NCBI RefSeq assembly: GCF_000522985.1
Contig: NZ_CP007128.1
Coordinates: 2,216,220 to 2,280,219 of the forward strand
Origin: Gemmatirosa kalamazoonensis
Lineage (GTDB): Bacteria > Gemmatimonadota > Gemmatimonadetes > Gemmatimonadales > Gemmatimonadaceae
Direction: 5' to 3'
DNA length: 64,000 nt
A model generated the notes under the pieces. It was not told where the DNA came from. It saw nothing but the letters and a program-made list of their open reading frames with translations, and ran no database searches. The translations under genes were made by a program, and so were the position numbers. Below, one piece after another: positions 51,822 through 61,453 of this stretch (the first letter of the stretch is position 1; each line of letters opens with the position of its first letter).

Positions 51822-53720
51822 TCAGAGCAGCCCGGCGCGCCAGGCGAAGCTGTTGAACAGGTGGAGATACGCCTGGTCGAACGCCTTGCCCGAGTAGGGC
51901 CACCAGTTGCGGCTCGTCGGCGACGCCAGTCCGGCGATGATCGCGTCGGTGCGGCTGCGGTACGTCGCGCTGTTTCCGCTGATCCTCGCGTACCACGCGA
52001 AGGCCGGGAGAATCAGCGCGTTGAGTCCCGGCTGCGGGCTCGCCTTGGCCTGCGTGGTGCCTCCCTCGTCCGTGCCGCGCAGGCTGTGGTACTGGAAGCC
52101 CTGCGCCGGAGCGTCCCACTCGCGCGCCCACAGGTCGTCGATGCACTTCTTCACCGCCGGGGGGATGCGCGTGTCCGCCTTGATCTCGGTGTGGTAGCGG
52201 ATCAGCGACTCGAGCAGCATGCCGACCATGTAGTTCGACTGGCCGCCCGAATCCGGGCTCCACGTGCCGTAGCTGTAGTAGCGGCCGCCGAACTGCCCGT
52301 TTGTCCGCTGCGTGGACAGTAGCGCGGTCACCCACGTGCCCAGTGTCGACTGCGTCAGGTACGAGGCGTAGTAGGTGTTAGGCGCGCCCATCGATTTGTA
52401 GTAGTTCGCAGCGTCGGCAGGTTGATTGATGATGCCGATCATCCACGCGTCCACCGCCGCCGTGAATGCCTTCGCCCGGAAGCGGTCGTCGCCGTACGTG
52501 CCACCCATGTAGGCTGCGTAGCCCGGGCGGACCATCCAGGCGAGCATCTCCGCCATCTTGCGCAGCTGGTAGCGGCTCATCTCGTCACCGGTCGCCCAGT
52601 AGTGTACGGCGACGCCCTCGGTCTGACTCCACCACGCTGTCGGCGCGCCATTCGGAATGACGTAGGTCTTCAAGTAATCCGCCGCGACTGCGGTCGCGTG
52701 GTACCAGTCGGTGGGATTGCCCGTGCGCTGCCACGCCTGATACAGGATGTAGGCCCGGTCGTACCCCGCCGTGCGGCTGCAGTCGAACTTGGGCCCGCAC
52801 GACGTCCAGTCGGCCGCCTCGAGCCGCGTGTAATCACCCTCGAACTGCGTCATCACCGCCGTCGGCGCGGTCGTCTTCGCCGCGTACGTCACACCCGTCC
52901 ATCGGGTGCTCACGAGGTAGGTCGGATCGTTCGGCAGCGCCGCGGCCGCGGGCACCGGCAGCGCCGGACGCGCCGCGAGGTCGGGCAGCGTGCGCGAGCC
53001 GCCGCCGATGACGAGCGACGCCGCGATCGGCGCCGTGCTCGGGATGTCGTAGTCGAACTGCACGAACACGGCGCGCAGCGAGCTGTCCGACCACTTGCCG
53101 GAGAGCGCGCGCACGTACACCGGCTGCTCCACGCTGCCCACCTTGACGTGGACCTGGCTCAGGTTCGCCGTCGTGAGATAGCCCTTCGCGAGCGGGATGC
53201 CGTTCGACACCATCACGACGCCCGCGCCGCCGTCGAAGCGCTGCACGGAGAGCGGGATCGTCCGCGTCGTGATCGTCGTCGTCGCGGCCTTCACCGTGAT
53301 CGTCTTGCTCGTCCCGACGGTACCGGAGATCGTCGCCGTGACGTTCGCCGTGCCGGCGGCGAGCGCCTTCAGCGCGCCCGTCACCGAGTCGACGGACAGG
53401 ATCGTGGGGCTCGTGCTCTTGAACGTCGTCGCCGGCGTCGGCGTGACGACGTTGCCGAGGGTGTCGCGCAGCGTCGCCGCGAGCTGCGCGGTCGCGCCGG
53501 CCGTCATGCTCCATGCGACCGTGTCCAGCGCACCCGAGGCGTACGTCACGCTCACCGACGCCGTGGTGGCCGACGAGTTGATGTCGTTCATGCGCGCGTT
53601 AGGCGCGCTGAACCGGCTGGTCTCCGGCGCGGTGGACGGCAGGGAATCGCACGCGGCAGCCAGGGCGGCGCACGCGAGCAGGGCGCCGGCGCGGGGCAGG
53701 CGGGGGGAGGGGTTGAACAT
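51822..53720 (-). CDS. Lipoprotein with Big2 Ig-like, RIFT-barrel-like and alpha/alpha-toroid-like regions
   Basis: A 632-residue lipoprotein (signal ending ALAAAC, Cys about 24; start at 53720). Residues about 45-145 form a Big_2-type Ig-like domain (VSVTYASGALDTVAWSMTAGATAQLAATLRDTLGNVVTPTPATTFKSTSPTILSVDSVTGALKALAAGTANVTATISG). Next is a strand-rich region reading RTIPLSVQRFDGGAGVVMVSNGIPLAKGYL...VYVRALSGKWSDSSLRAVFVQFD, which resembles RIFT-barrel domains of polysaccharide-lyase-like proteins. The last 300 residues are helical and Trp/Tyr-rich, as in alpha/alpha toroids. A surface glycan-binding or -degrading role is inferred. Confidence 0.7.
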   Translation of the reverse strand: MFNPSPRLPRAGALLACAALAAACDSLPSTAPETSRFSAPNARMNDINSSATTASVSVTYASGALDTVAWSMTAGATAQLAATLRDTLGNVVTPTPATTFKSTSPTILSVDSVTGALKALAAGTANVTATISGTVGTSKTITVKAATTTITTRTIPLSVQRFDGGAGVVMVSNGIPLAKGYLTTANLSQVHVKVGSVEQPVYVRALSGKWSDSSLRAVFVQFDYDIPSTAPIAASLVIGGGSRTLPDLAARPALPVPAAAALPNDPTYLVSTRWTGVTYAAKTTAPTAVMTQFEGDYTRLEAADWTSCGPKFDCSRTAGYDRAYILYQAWQRTGNPTDWYHATAVAADYLKTYVIPNGAPTAWWSQTEGVAVHYWATGDEMSRYQLRKMAEMLAWMVRPGYAAYMGGTYGDDRFRAKAFTAAVDAWMIGIINQPADAANYYKSMGAPNTYYASYLTQSTLGTWVTALLSTQRTNGQFGGRYYSYGTWSPDSGGQSNYMVGMLLESLIRYHTEIKADTRIPPAVKKCIDDLWAREWDAPAQGFQYHSLRGTDEGGTTQAKASPQPGLNALILPAFAWYARISGNSATYRSRTDAIIAGLASPTSRNWWPYSGKAFDQAYLHLFNSFAWRAGLL

Positions 53721-54052
53721 CTTTCGCTGGGGATTGCTGGGAGGGGCGGCCGATCGCAGGGGGAGACGCCGAGGGCGTCGAGCTGGACGGGCGCGGGGGA
53801 CGCGGCCGTGTGGTCCAGCGTGCGAGCGGTGCTGCGGGTGCCGGAGAGGCCGGCGAGGCGGGACAGCGTCGACTGAGTCACGACGACTGCACGCGAGATA
53901 CGCGTGCGAGGCCCCGCAAGTCACCCACCCCCTGTGACGCGCGTTACAGCTGAGTCGAAAATGCGACCAATACGGCCGAGGCCGTTAGGCACCTGACGCG
54001 AGAGGCCCCCGCGGAGTGCTCCGCGGAGGCCTCGCCGTGCGTGACGAACGCG
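53721..54052. other. Intergenic region between the lipoprotein gene and glnS
   Basis: This 332-base gap has no convincing gene. The part next to the lipoprotein start is its leader; a weak minus-strand promoter pair (TTGGTC 53965-53970, TGTAAC 53942-53947, 17-base spacing) may drive it. One CGTTAGGC copy lies at about 53981, and the glnS terminator hairpin is at 54002-54033. Confidence 0.4.
54002..54033 (-). terminator. Terminator-type hairpin after glnS
   Basis: GAGGCC-CCCGCGGAG pairs with CTCCGCGG-A-GGCCTC around a two-base TG turn, with one bulge. It starts 20 bases beyond the glnS stop on the minus strand. Confidence 0.6.
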
Positions 54053-55768
54053 TTACTTCGCGGCGACCTTCGCCCAGGAATCGCGCAGTGTGACGGTTCT
54101 GTTGAACACGAGCCGCTCCGGCGTCGCGTCGACCGGATCGCTCACAAAGTAGCCCGTGCGCTCGAACTGGTAGCGTGTGCCGATCGGATCGCGCGCGACG
54201 CTCGGCTCCACCTTCGCGTGCGGCACCACGACGAGCGACTCGGGGTTCAGGAAGCGGAGGAAGTCGGCCGGCGTGTCGTCGTCCGACTCCATGACCGAGC
54301 CGTCACCGTGATCGGGGTTAGGCACCGTGAACAGCTTGTCATACAGCCGCACCTCGCAGTCCACCGCGTGCGCCGCCGACACCCAGTGGATGGTGCCCTG
54401 CACGCGTCGTCCGTCGGGCGCGTCGCCGCCGCGCGTCGCCGGATCGTACGTGCAGCGCAGCTCCACGATCTCGCCGGCGGCGTCCTTCACGACCTCCTGG
54501 CACGTGATGAGGTAGCCGTAGCGCAGCCGCACCTCGCGTCCCGGCGCGAGGCGGAAGAACTTCTTCGGCGGATCCTCCATGAAGTCGTCGCGCTCGATCC
54601 ACAGCTCGCCCGAGAACGGCACCGTGCGTGAGCCCTCGAGCGGCACGTCGTGCGGGTAGTACGGCGCCTCCAGCTCGTCGACCTGCCCCGCCGGCCAGTT
54701 CGTCAGCACGACCTTCAACGGCTTCAGCACGCACATCACGCGCGGCACGCGCATGTTCAGGTCGTCGCGCACGTAGTGCTCGAACGTCGCCAGCTCGGTG
54801 CGCGCCGGCTTGCGTGCGACGCCCACCGCTTCGGCGAAGTTCCGCAGCGCCTCGGGCGTGACACCGCGGCGACGGATCCCCGAGATCGTCGGCATGCGCG
54901 GGTCGTCCCAGCCGCTCACGAGTCCCTCGTTCACGAGGCGGAGCAGCTTGCGCTTGCTGAGCAGCGTGTAGTCCAGCTCCAGCCGCGCGAACTCGATCTG
55001 CGTCGGCGGATGGTCGGTGAACCCACACTCCCGCACGAGCCAGTCGTAGATGTCGCGGTTGTCCTTGAACTCCAGCGTGCAGAGCGACCGCGTGATGCCC
55101 TCGATCGCGTCGGAGAGGCCGTGCGCGAAGTCGTACAGCGGGAACACGCACCACGCGTCGCCGCGCCGGTAGTGGTGCGCGTGGCGGATCCGCAGCAGCA
55201 GCGGATCGCGCATGATCATGTTCGGGTGCGCCATGTCGATCCTGGCGCGCAGCACGTGTGCCCCGTCGGGGAACTCGCCCGCCTTCATGCGGCGCAGCAG
55301 GTCGAGGTTCTCGTCCGGCGTGCGGTCGCGATACGGGCTGTTCGTGCCCGGCGTCGTCACGGTGCCACGGTTGGCGCGGATCTCCTCGTCGGTCTGCGAG
55401 TCGACGTACGCCTTCCCCTTCGTCACGAGCAGCTCGGCGAACTCGTACAGCTGCTCGAAGTAGTCGCTCGCGTAGTACACCGCGTCGGGCTCGTAGCCGA
55501 GCCACGCGATGTCGCGCCTCATCGCCTCGACGTACTTGATGTCCTCCGTGAACGGATTGGTGTCGTCGAAACGCAGGTTGCACCGCCCGCCGAACTCGCG
55601 CGCGAGCCCGAAGTTCAGCACGATCGACTTCACGTGCCCGATGTGCGGGAATCCGTTAGGCTCGGGCGGGAACCGGGTCGTCACGGGCCGGCCGAACCGG
55701 TTGGTCGCGACGTCTTCCTCGACGAGGTCGCGGATGAAGTTGGAGCGGGGGGTGGTATCGTTCGACAC
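54053..55768 (-). CDS. glnS: Glutaminyl-tRNA synthetase
   Basis: A class I aminoacyl-tRNA synthetase that charges tRNA-Gln; 571 residues with the GTG start at 55768. A TTG at 55798 is an alternative; neither has a strong Shine-Dalgarno. The HIGH signature is RFPPEPNGFPHIGHVKS, the KMSKS equivalent is LLSKRKL, and GlnRS-specific blocks include NLRFDDTNP, YPLYDFAHGLSDAIEGITRSLCTLEF and the C-terminal anticodon-binding barrels (PFSGELWIERDDFMEDPPKKFFRLAPG). The length is normal. Its presence shows that this organism charges glutamine directly at least in part. Confidence 0.97.
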   Translation of the reverse strand: MSNDTTPRSNFIRDLVEEDVATNRFGRPVTTRFPPEPNGFPHIGHVKSIVLNFGLAREFGGRCNLRFDDTNPFTEDIKYVEAMRRDIAWLGYEPDAVYYASDYFEQLYEFAELLVTKGKAYVDSQTDEEIRANRGTVTTPGTNSPYRDRTPDENLDLLRRMKAGEFPDGAHVLRARIDMAHPNMIMRDPLLLRIRHAHHYRRGDAWCVFPLYDFAHGLSDAIEGITRSLCTLEFKDNRDIYDWLVRECGFTDHPPTQIEFARLELDYTLLSKRKLLRLVNEGLVSGWDDPRMPTISGIRRRGVTPEALRNFAEAVGVARKPARTELATFEHYVRDDLNMRVPRVMCVLKPLKVVLTNWPAGQVDELEAPYYPHDVPLEGSRTVPFSGELWIERDDFMEDPPKKFFRLAPGREVRLRYGYLITCQEVVKDAAGEIVELRCTYDPATRGGDAPDGRRVQGTIHWVSAAHAVDCEVRLYDKLFTVPNPDHGDGSVMESDDDTPADFLRFLNPESLVVVPHAKVEPSVARDPIGTRYQFERTGYFVSDPVDATPERLVFNRTVTLRDSWAKVAAK

Positions 55769-55822
55769 GGTCTTCTTGGGGCTGGCGTGGTCCCTCAAAC
55801 CTAGCGGCGTTAGCTTCGCGCC

Positions 55823-57016
55823 ATGAACCTCTCCAAGCTCCGCGAGTGGTGGTGGAACCGCGCGGGCCTCGACGGCTCGCTGCGCGAGCGGTCACCGGCG
55901 GAGGTCCTCGAGCGCGCGGGCTGGGCGCGTTCCGTCGGCGGCGTCGGTCCGTACCTCACGCTCTTCGCCCGCGCCGGCACCTCGCGCGCCGATGCCGAGG
56001 CGGCCGTCGCGGCGCAGCGGATCCACGAGCTGCCCGCGGCGCGCGGCTGCACGTACGTCGTACCCGCGCGCGACTTCGCGCTCGCGCTCCGCGTCGGCGC
56101 CGGCTTCGGCGACGCGGAGATGAAGACCGCCGCGAAGCTCGGCGTCACCGACGACGAGATCGACCGGTTGTGCGCGGCGGTCGTGCAGTCGCTCGCCAAG
56201 AGCGGCCCGCTCGACCCCGACGGCATCCGCGCCGCCACCGGCGACGCCTCCCGCAGCCTCGGCGAGGAGGGGAAGAAGAAGGGGCTCACCACCACGCTCC
56301 CCATCGCGCTCGGCCGGCTGCAGGCGCGCGGCGACATTCGCCGCGTGCCGGTGAACGGTCGGCTCGACCAGCAGCGCTACGCGTACGTCGCCTGGTCGCC
56401 GAACCCGCTCGCCGACGGCGACTCGGTCGAGGATCCGTTCGTGACGCTCGGCCGGCGCTTCTTCGCCTGGCACGGGCCGGCCACCGTGGCCGAGTTCCAG
56501 TGGTTCTCCGGGCTCGGCGTGAAGGCGACGAAGGCGGCCGTCGAGCCGCTCGGCCTGGTGCCGGCGGAGGAGGGGAGCGACCGCCTGCTGCTCCCGGAGG
56601 ACGCCGACGCGTGGCGCCGGTTCGAGCCGGGCGGCGACAAGCGCTACGCCCTCGTCAGCTCGCTCGACCCGATCAGCGCGAACCGCCGCGACGTGCAGAT
56701 GCTGCTCGACCCGTCCGACGTCGAGCGGTTCACCGCGTTCGTCGGCACCGATCGCGCGAACAGCGGGCTGATGGATCTGCCGAGCCACGCCATCCTCGAG
56801 CGCGGCCGTCTCGTCGGGCTCTGGGAGTACTCGCCCGACGAGGGCGCGATCGTGTGGGGCGCGTTCGACCGCCGCCGCGATCGGGCCCTCGACGCCGCGA
56901 TCGAGGAGACGACCGCGTTCGTCCGCGACCAGCTCGGCGACGCGCGGTCGTTCAGCCTCGACAGCCCGAAGAGCCGCAGCCCGCGCATCGAGGCGCTGCG
57001 CGGGCTGGGCGGCTGA
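55823..57016 (+). CDS. Winged-helix DNA-binding-domain protein (HTH_42 / AlkZ-like superfamily)
   Basis: A 397-residue cytoplasmic protein divergent from glnS. It resembles the winged-helix superfamily that includes AlkZ/YcaQ DNA glycosylases: an N-terminal helical region (WWWNRAGLDGS, RIHELPAARGCTYVVPARDFALALRVG), a middle HTH (GLTTTLPIALGRLQARGDIRRVPV) and FFAWHGPATVAEFQWFSGL...RLLLPEDADAWRR...LVSSLDPI. I cannot identify the Gln-x-Gln catalytic motif of AlkZ at the expected N-terminal place, so glycosylase activity is not claimed. Confidence 0.72.
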   Translation: MNLSKLREWWWNRAGLDGSLRERSPAEVLERAGWARSVGGVGPYLTLFARAGTSRADAEAAVAAQRIHELPAARGCTYVVPARDFALALRVGAGFGDAEMKTAAKLGVTDDEIDRLCAAVVQSLAKSGPLDPDGIRAATGDASRSLGEEGKKKGLTTTLPIALGRLQARGDIRRVPVNGRLDQQRYAYVAWSPNPLADGDSVEDPFVTLGRRFFAWHGPATVAEFQWFSGLGVKATKAAVEPLGLVPAEEGSDRLLLPEDADAWRRFEPGGDKRYALVSSLDPISANRRDVQMLLDPSDVERFTAFVGTDRANSGLMDLPSHAILERGRLVGLWEYSPDEGAIVWGAFDRRRDRALDAAIEETTAFVRDQLGDARSFSLDSPKSRSPRIEALRGLGG

Positions 57017-57931
57017 TCAGGCGCGGCGCCGGCGCAGGGTGCCGATCGCGACCAGTCCGGCGGCCAGGAGCGTCCACGTCGCGGGCTCGGGGGTCGTCGT
57101 TGCCGGCGAGGCGAAGCTCTGCGTCCAGTCCGTGCCGGAGAGCGACGTCACCGAGAAGGCGACCGGGGCGCCCCCGAAGTTCACGCTCTGGATGCCGCCC
57201 CAGAAACCCGTGTTGAGGAAGTTCGCCGTCGCGTCGCCCGGGCCCACGAAGTCGAACGCCGCCTGCGCCGAGATCGTGAACTCGGCGTCGATCTGGGTCG
57301 GAACTCCGATCTGCACGGTCGCGAGGCCGAGGTACAGGCCGAGCGGGTCACCCGTGTACAGCACGGTGCCGCTGGCGTTGTTGAGTTGACCACCTCTCGA
57401 CACCTGGAACGCGCCGCCGCCCATCACGGCCTGGAGCTGCCAGCTCGCGGCGCCGATGCCCGGTGGGAAGTTGATCTGCAGCAGCCCGTCCATGCCGACG
57501 AAGTAGGGCACCGTCACGATCGTCCCCGTCGGCAGGACGGGCGAGGTGAACGTCACCTGGTCGCGGAAGATTCCGCGCGCCACCGAGTTCGTGGACGCGA
57601 ACGCGGAGGCGAACAGCTTCACTAGTCCAGGGCTGACGTCGGCGCTGGCATCGCCGGATGGCACCACCGGGCCGATCGGTCCCCCGGTCGCGCCGCCCCC
57701 GGCCAGGACGTGCCCGAACCCGTTCACGACCTGCTGGAACGGTCCCGAGCCGCCGGAGAAGTTCGGGGTGATGGCGACCTGCGCCGTGTTGAGGTTGGGC
57801 TGGCCGGTGAGGCGGGTGGGGCGTAACGCGAGCGCGCAGATCAGTGTCAGGAGGGCGACGGCAGCGCGACGGTATCTCGCGACCTCCTGCGGTCGCCCTG
57901 CGGCAGCAACGAATCGGCGCGAGGACGGCAT
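57017..57931 (-). CDS. PEP-CTERM sorted exported protein A
   Basis: A 304-residue protein. The ATG at 57931 has AGGAG 7 bases upstream; an ATG at 57946 is less well placed. The signal region is RRAAVALLTLICALALRP, the body is strand-rich and Gly/Asn/Thr-rich with no enzyme motif, and the C-terminus is a textbook PEP-CTERM signal (PEPATWTLLAAGLVAIGTLRRRRA): Pro-Glu-Pro, one membrane helix, basic tail. Exosortase would cleave this at the membrane; no exosortase gene is in the window. Shares a C-terminus and an upstream motif with the next PEP-CTERM gene. Confidence 0.85.
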   Translation of the reverse strand: MPSSRRFVAAAGRPQEVARYRRAAVALLTLICALALRPTRLTGQPNLNTAQVAITPNFSGGSGPFQQVVNGFGHVLAGGGATGGPIGPVVPSGDASADVSPGLVKLFASAFASTNSVARGIFRDQVTFTSPVLPTGTIVTVPYFVGMDGLLQINFPPGIGAASWQLQAVMGGGAFQVSRGGQLNNASGTVLYTGDPLGLYLGLATVQIGVPTQIDAEFTISAQAAFDFVGPGDATANFLNTGFWGGIQSVNFGGAPVAFSVTSLSGTDWTQSFASPATTTPEPATWTLLAAGLVAIGTLRRRRA

Positions 57932-58011
57932 TGGGTTTCTCCTCATGACGGCGTGTTTTGACGCTACAGCGCATCGCTGGGATCGCGGTCACGATGCGGC
58001 GCAGCGGTGAG

Positions 58012-58044
58012 GAAATCCCTAAGCCGCTCCAAATCCTTCATAAA
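58012..58044 (-). promoter_or_regulatory. PEP-CTERM upstream motif, copy A
   Basis: This 33-base block matches the block at 58884-58916 at 24 of 33 positions without gaps, and lies 80 bases before the start of PEP-CTERM protein A. On the minus strand it contains two GGATTT-like direct repeats about 18 bases apart. Confidence 0.6.
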
Positions 58045-58116
58045 TCGGTGGCACCCGCTTCACAGTGCCGTGAAGCGGATGCCGGCGTACCGCGCGCAAA
58101 GGTCACGGCGACTCGA

Positions 58117-58812
58117 TCAGCCGCGGCGCCGGCGCAGCGTACCCATTCCGACCAGCCCGGCAGCGAGGAGCGTCCACGTCGCCGGCTCGGGGACCGTGGC
58201 TCCGGGCCCGCCGCCCCGCACGACCGTGCCGTTCACGCCGTACGAGATGTCGTGGAAGATCGGGTCGAGGCTGCCGCCGACGTTGTTGTCGTCCGCTCCG
58301 ATCAGCCAGAGCGCCGCCCCGTCGCCCACCGCATTGATCGCGTTCACGCCGGTCGTCGCGTACGGGCCGGCACTGAGGCCGCTCGTCGCGTTCGCGTAGT
58401 CGCCGTAGATCGACAGCCAGTACGTGCCCGGGCCGAGCGTGAACGGGGACACCGGGATCGTGTACGTGGAGCCGTTCAGCGAGAAGGCGCCCGAGCCGCT
58501 GTGGACCACCGTGCCGACGCTCGAGTTCAGCGCCATCCCCGTCCGGATCTCCCACGACAGCGTCGGCGGGAAGGGGAGCAGGTTGGTGTTGAGGTTCGCG
58601 AACACCGAGCTCACCTGCCACGTCTGTCCGACGACGTCGAAGTTGTCGAACACGAGCTGGTTCGGCGCGTTCGAGAGGAAGAGGTGGATCCCGCTCGAGA
58701 AGCTGTTGTTGGTGCTGGGATCGCCGCCGTAGTAGAGCGGCTGGCCGTGGAGTGGAGCGGCGAGCGCGGCGACGGAGACAGCGACGGGAACGAGGCGGCG
58801 CCAGGACGTCAT
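58117..58812 (-). CDS. PEP-CTERM sorted exported protein B
   Basis: A 231-residue protein with a signal peptide (RRLVPVAVSVAALAAPLHG) and GGAGG upstream of the ATG at 58812. The body has the pattern of choice-of-anchor or jelly-roll-like extracellular proteins (NSFSSGIHLFLSNAPNQLVFDNFDVVGQTWQVSSVFANLN..., LGPGTYWLSIYGDY). The C-terminus PEPATWTLLAAGLVGMGTLRRRRG is a PEP-CTERM signal nearly identical to that of protein A. Likely a surface or matrix protein; function unknown. Confidence 0.87.
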   Translation of the reverse strand: MTSWRRLVPVAVSVAALAAPLHGQPLYYGGDPSTNNSFSSGIHLFLSNAPNQLVFDNFDVVGQTWQVSSVFANLNTNLLPFPPTLSWEIRTGMALNSSVGTVVHSGSGAFSLNGSTYTIPVSPFTLGPGTYWLSIYGDYANATSGLSAGPYATTGVNAINAVGDGAALWLIGADDNNVGGSLDPIFHDISYGVNGTVVRGGGPGATVPEPATWTLLAAGLVGMGTLRRRRG

Positions 58813-59151
58813 GTCTTCCTCCCTTCTCGGATGAGCCAACGGGGCACGACGGGGGTCGACCGACGTTGGCGTGCGAGGGGCGGGAAGTCCTTAGGCCGTT
58901 CCGAAATCCTCGTAAACCTTCCAAACGACGCGCTCCCCGTCACCGCCCGCGATCCGGAATCGGGGAACTTTCTTCCTCGCGTGTGGAAGCATTCGGGCGC
59001 TCGCGGGGTATGACCGACGATCGGCATTCCCGCTGCGCCGGACGTTCTCGTGGCGCGCCGCCGTGCCGCACGTCCTTCCTACGCGCCCCCCGCGCGATTA
59101 CGCCGGATCCTCCTCGGGCTCATGCAGGCATACCGACTTCGCCATCCCGTC
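58813..59151. other. Divergent intergenic region between PEP-CTERM B and the DUF3108 gene
   Basis: This 339-base gap holds the leader of PEP-CTERM gene B and the shared upstream motif (58884-58916). To the right it could encode an N-terminal extension of the DUF3108 protein from an ATG at 59050 or 59122. I see no other gene or strong promoter. Confidence 0.4.
58884..58916 (-). promoter_or_regulatory. PEP-CTERM upstream motif, copy B
   Basis: This copy of the shared 33-base block lies 71 bases before the start of PEP-CTERM protein B. On the minus strand it carries GGATTTCGG and GGACTTCC, spaced about two helical turns apart. Confidence 0.6.
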
Positions 59152-59931
59152 ATGCACCGTCTCGTCGGCGCGCTCGCGTTCAGCGCGGCCGCCGGCCTGG
59201 CCGCGCCCGCCGCGCAGGCGCAGGGCTACGCCGCGCAGCTGTCGTCGGCCGAGCGCGCGAAGATCGCGACGCGGCCGTTCGCGCCGGGCGAGGTGCTCAC
59301 GTACAACGTCCACTTCGGCTCGCTGAAGGTCGGCACGGGGGCGATGGAGGTGCGCGCGATCGAGAACGTGCGCGGCCGGCCCGCCTACCACACGGTCTTC
59401 ACGGCGAAGGGCGGCATCCCGCTCATCAAGGTCGACGACCGCTTCGAGAGCTGGTTCTCGACCGACGACCTCTCGTCGCTCCGGTTCTACCAGGACCTCG
59501 ACGAGGGCTTCAAGGAGGCCGAGCGGCGCTACGACATCTTCCCCGAGCGCGCCGCGTTCGACGACCTCACGGACAACGACGGCGAGCAGAAGTCGGTGTC
59601 CAACCCGCTCGACGACGGGTCGTTCCTGTACTTCATCCGCACCGTCCCGCTGACGGTGGGGCAGACGTACACGTTCGAGCGCTACTTCAAGCCCGACCGC
59701 AACCCCGTCACGATCCGCGTCCTGCGTCGCGAGAAGGTCACCGTCCCCGCCGGCACGTTCGACGCCGTCGTCGTCCAGCCGACGATCAAGACGACGGGCA
59801 TCTTCGGCGAGGGCGGCAAGGCGGAGATCTGGCTGTCCGACGACGACCGCCGCGTCGTGCTGCAGATGAAGTCGCAGCTGAAGTTCGGGTCCCTCAATCT
59901 GTACCTGACGTCGGCGAAGTCGGGCGCCTGA
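59152..59931 (+). CDS. DUF3108 periplasmic protein
   Basis: A 259-residue protein. The ATG at 59152 is chosen because it opens a clean signal peptide (HRLVGALAFSAAAGLAAPAAQA). The mature part is a beta-rich DUF3108 domain: FAPGEVLTYNVHFGSLKVGTGAMEV, ESWFSTDDLSSLRFYQDLDEG, TYTFERYFKPDRNPVTIRVLRREKVTVPAGTFDAVVVQP and LSDDDRRVVLQMKSQLKFGSLNLYL. Members often sit near lipid or outer-membrane export genes; the function is unknown. It is convergent with the MacB-like permease gene across a long 8-bp satellite. Confidence 0.85.
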   Translation: MHRLVGALAFSAAAGLAAPAAQAQGYAAQLSSAERAKIATRPFAPGEVLTYNVHFGSLKVGTGAMEVRAIENVRGRPAYHTVFTAKGGIPLIKVDDRFESWFSTDDLSSLRFYQDLDEGFKEAERRYDIFPERAAFDDLTDNDGEQKSVSNPLDDGSFLYFIRTVPLTVGQTYTFERYFKPDRNPVTIRVLRREKVTVPAGTFDAVVVQPTIKTTGIFGEGGKAEIWLSDDDRRVVLQMKSQLKFGSLNLYLTSAKSGA

Positions 59932-59933
59932 AG

Positions 59934-60205
59934 GGGAGGGCAGGAGGGCAGGAGGGCGCGCGCGAAACGCGCGAGGGCAGGAGAGTCCGACGCCCTCCTG
60001 CCCTCCTGCCCTCCTGCCCTCCTGCCCTCCTGCCCTCCTGCCCTCCTGCCCTCCTGCCCTCCTGCCCTCCTGCCCTCCTGCCCTCCTGCCCTCCTGCCCT
60101 CCTGCCCTCCTGCCCTCCTGCCCTCCTGCCCTCCTGCCCTCCTGCCCTCCTGCCCTCCTGCCCTCCTGCCCTCCTGCCCTCCTGCCCTCCTGCCCTCCTG
60201 CCCTC

Positions 60206-60207
<2 letters not shown>
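59934..60207. repeat. Hairpin element expanded into about 26 copies of an 8-bp satellite
   Basis: A purine-rich left arm (GGGAGGGCAGGAGGGCAGG..., 59934-59985) carries the same GCGCGAAACGCG core as the element at 32760. The right side is 26 consecutive exact copies of CCCTCCTG from 59993, ending one base inside the stop codon of the convergent permease gene (TAG complement at 60206-60208). An 8-base period is not a multiple of three, so this is not a coding repeat. Confidence 0.92.
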
Positions 60208-61426
<1,219 letters not shown>

Positions 61427-61453
61427 CGTTGGTCTCCCGTTCGCCGTTAGGCC

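Noticed and set aside
55823-57016. AlkZ/YcaQ DNA glycosylase
   Set aside because: The superfamily resemblance is reasonable, but the N-terminal Gln-x-Gln catalytic motif was not found, so only the winged-helix family is reported.
59993-60200. CRISPR array or other spacer-repeat structure
   Set aside because: The 8-bp units are head-to-tail with no spacers, and no cas genes are present.
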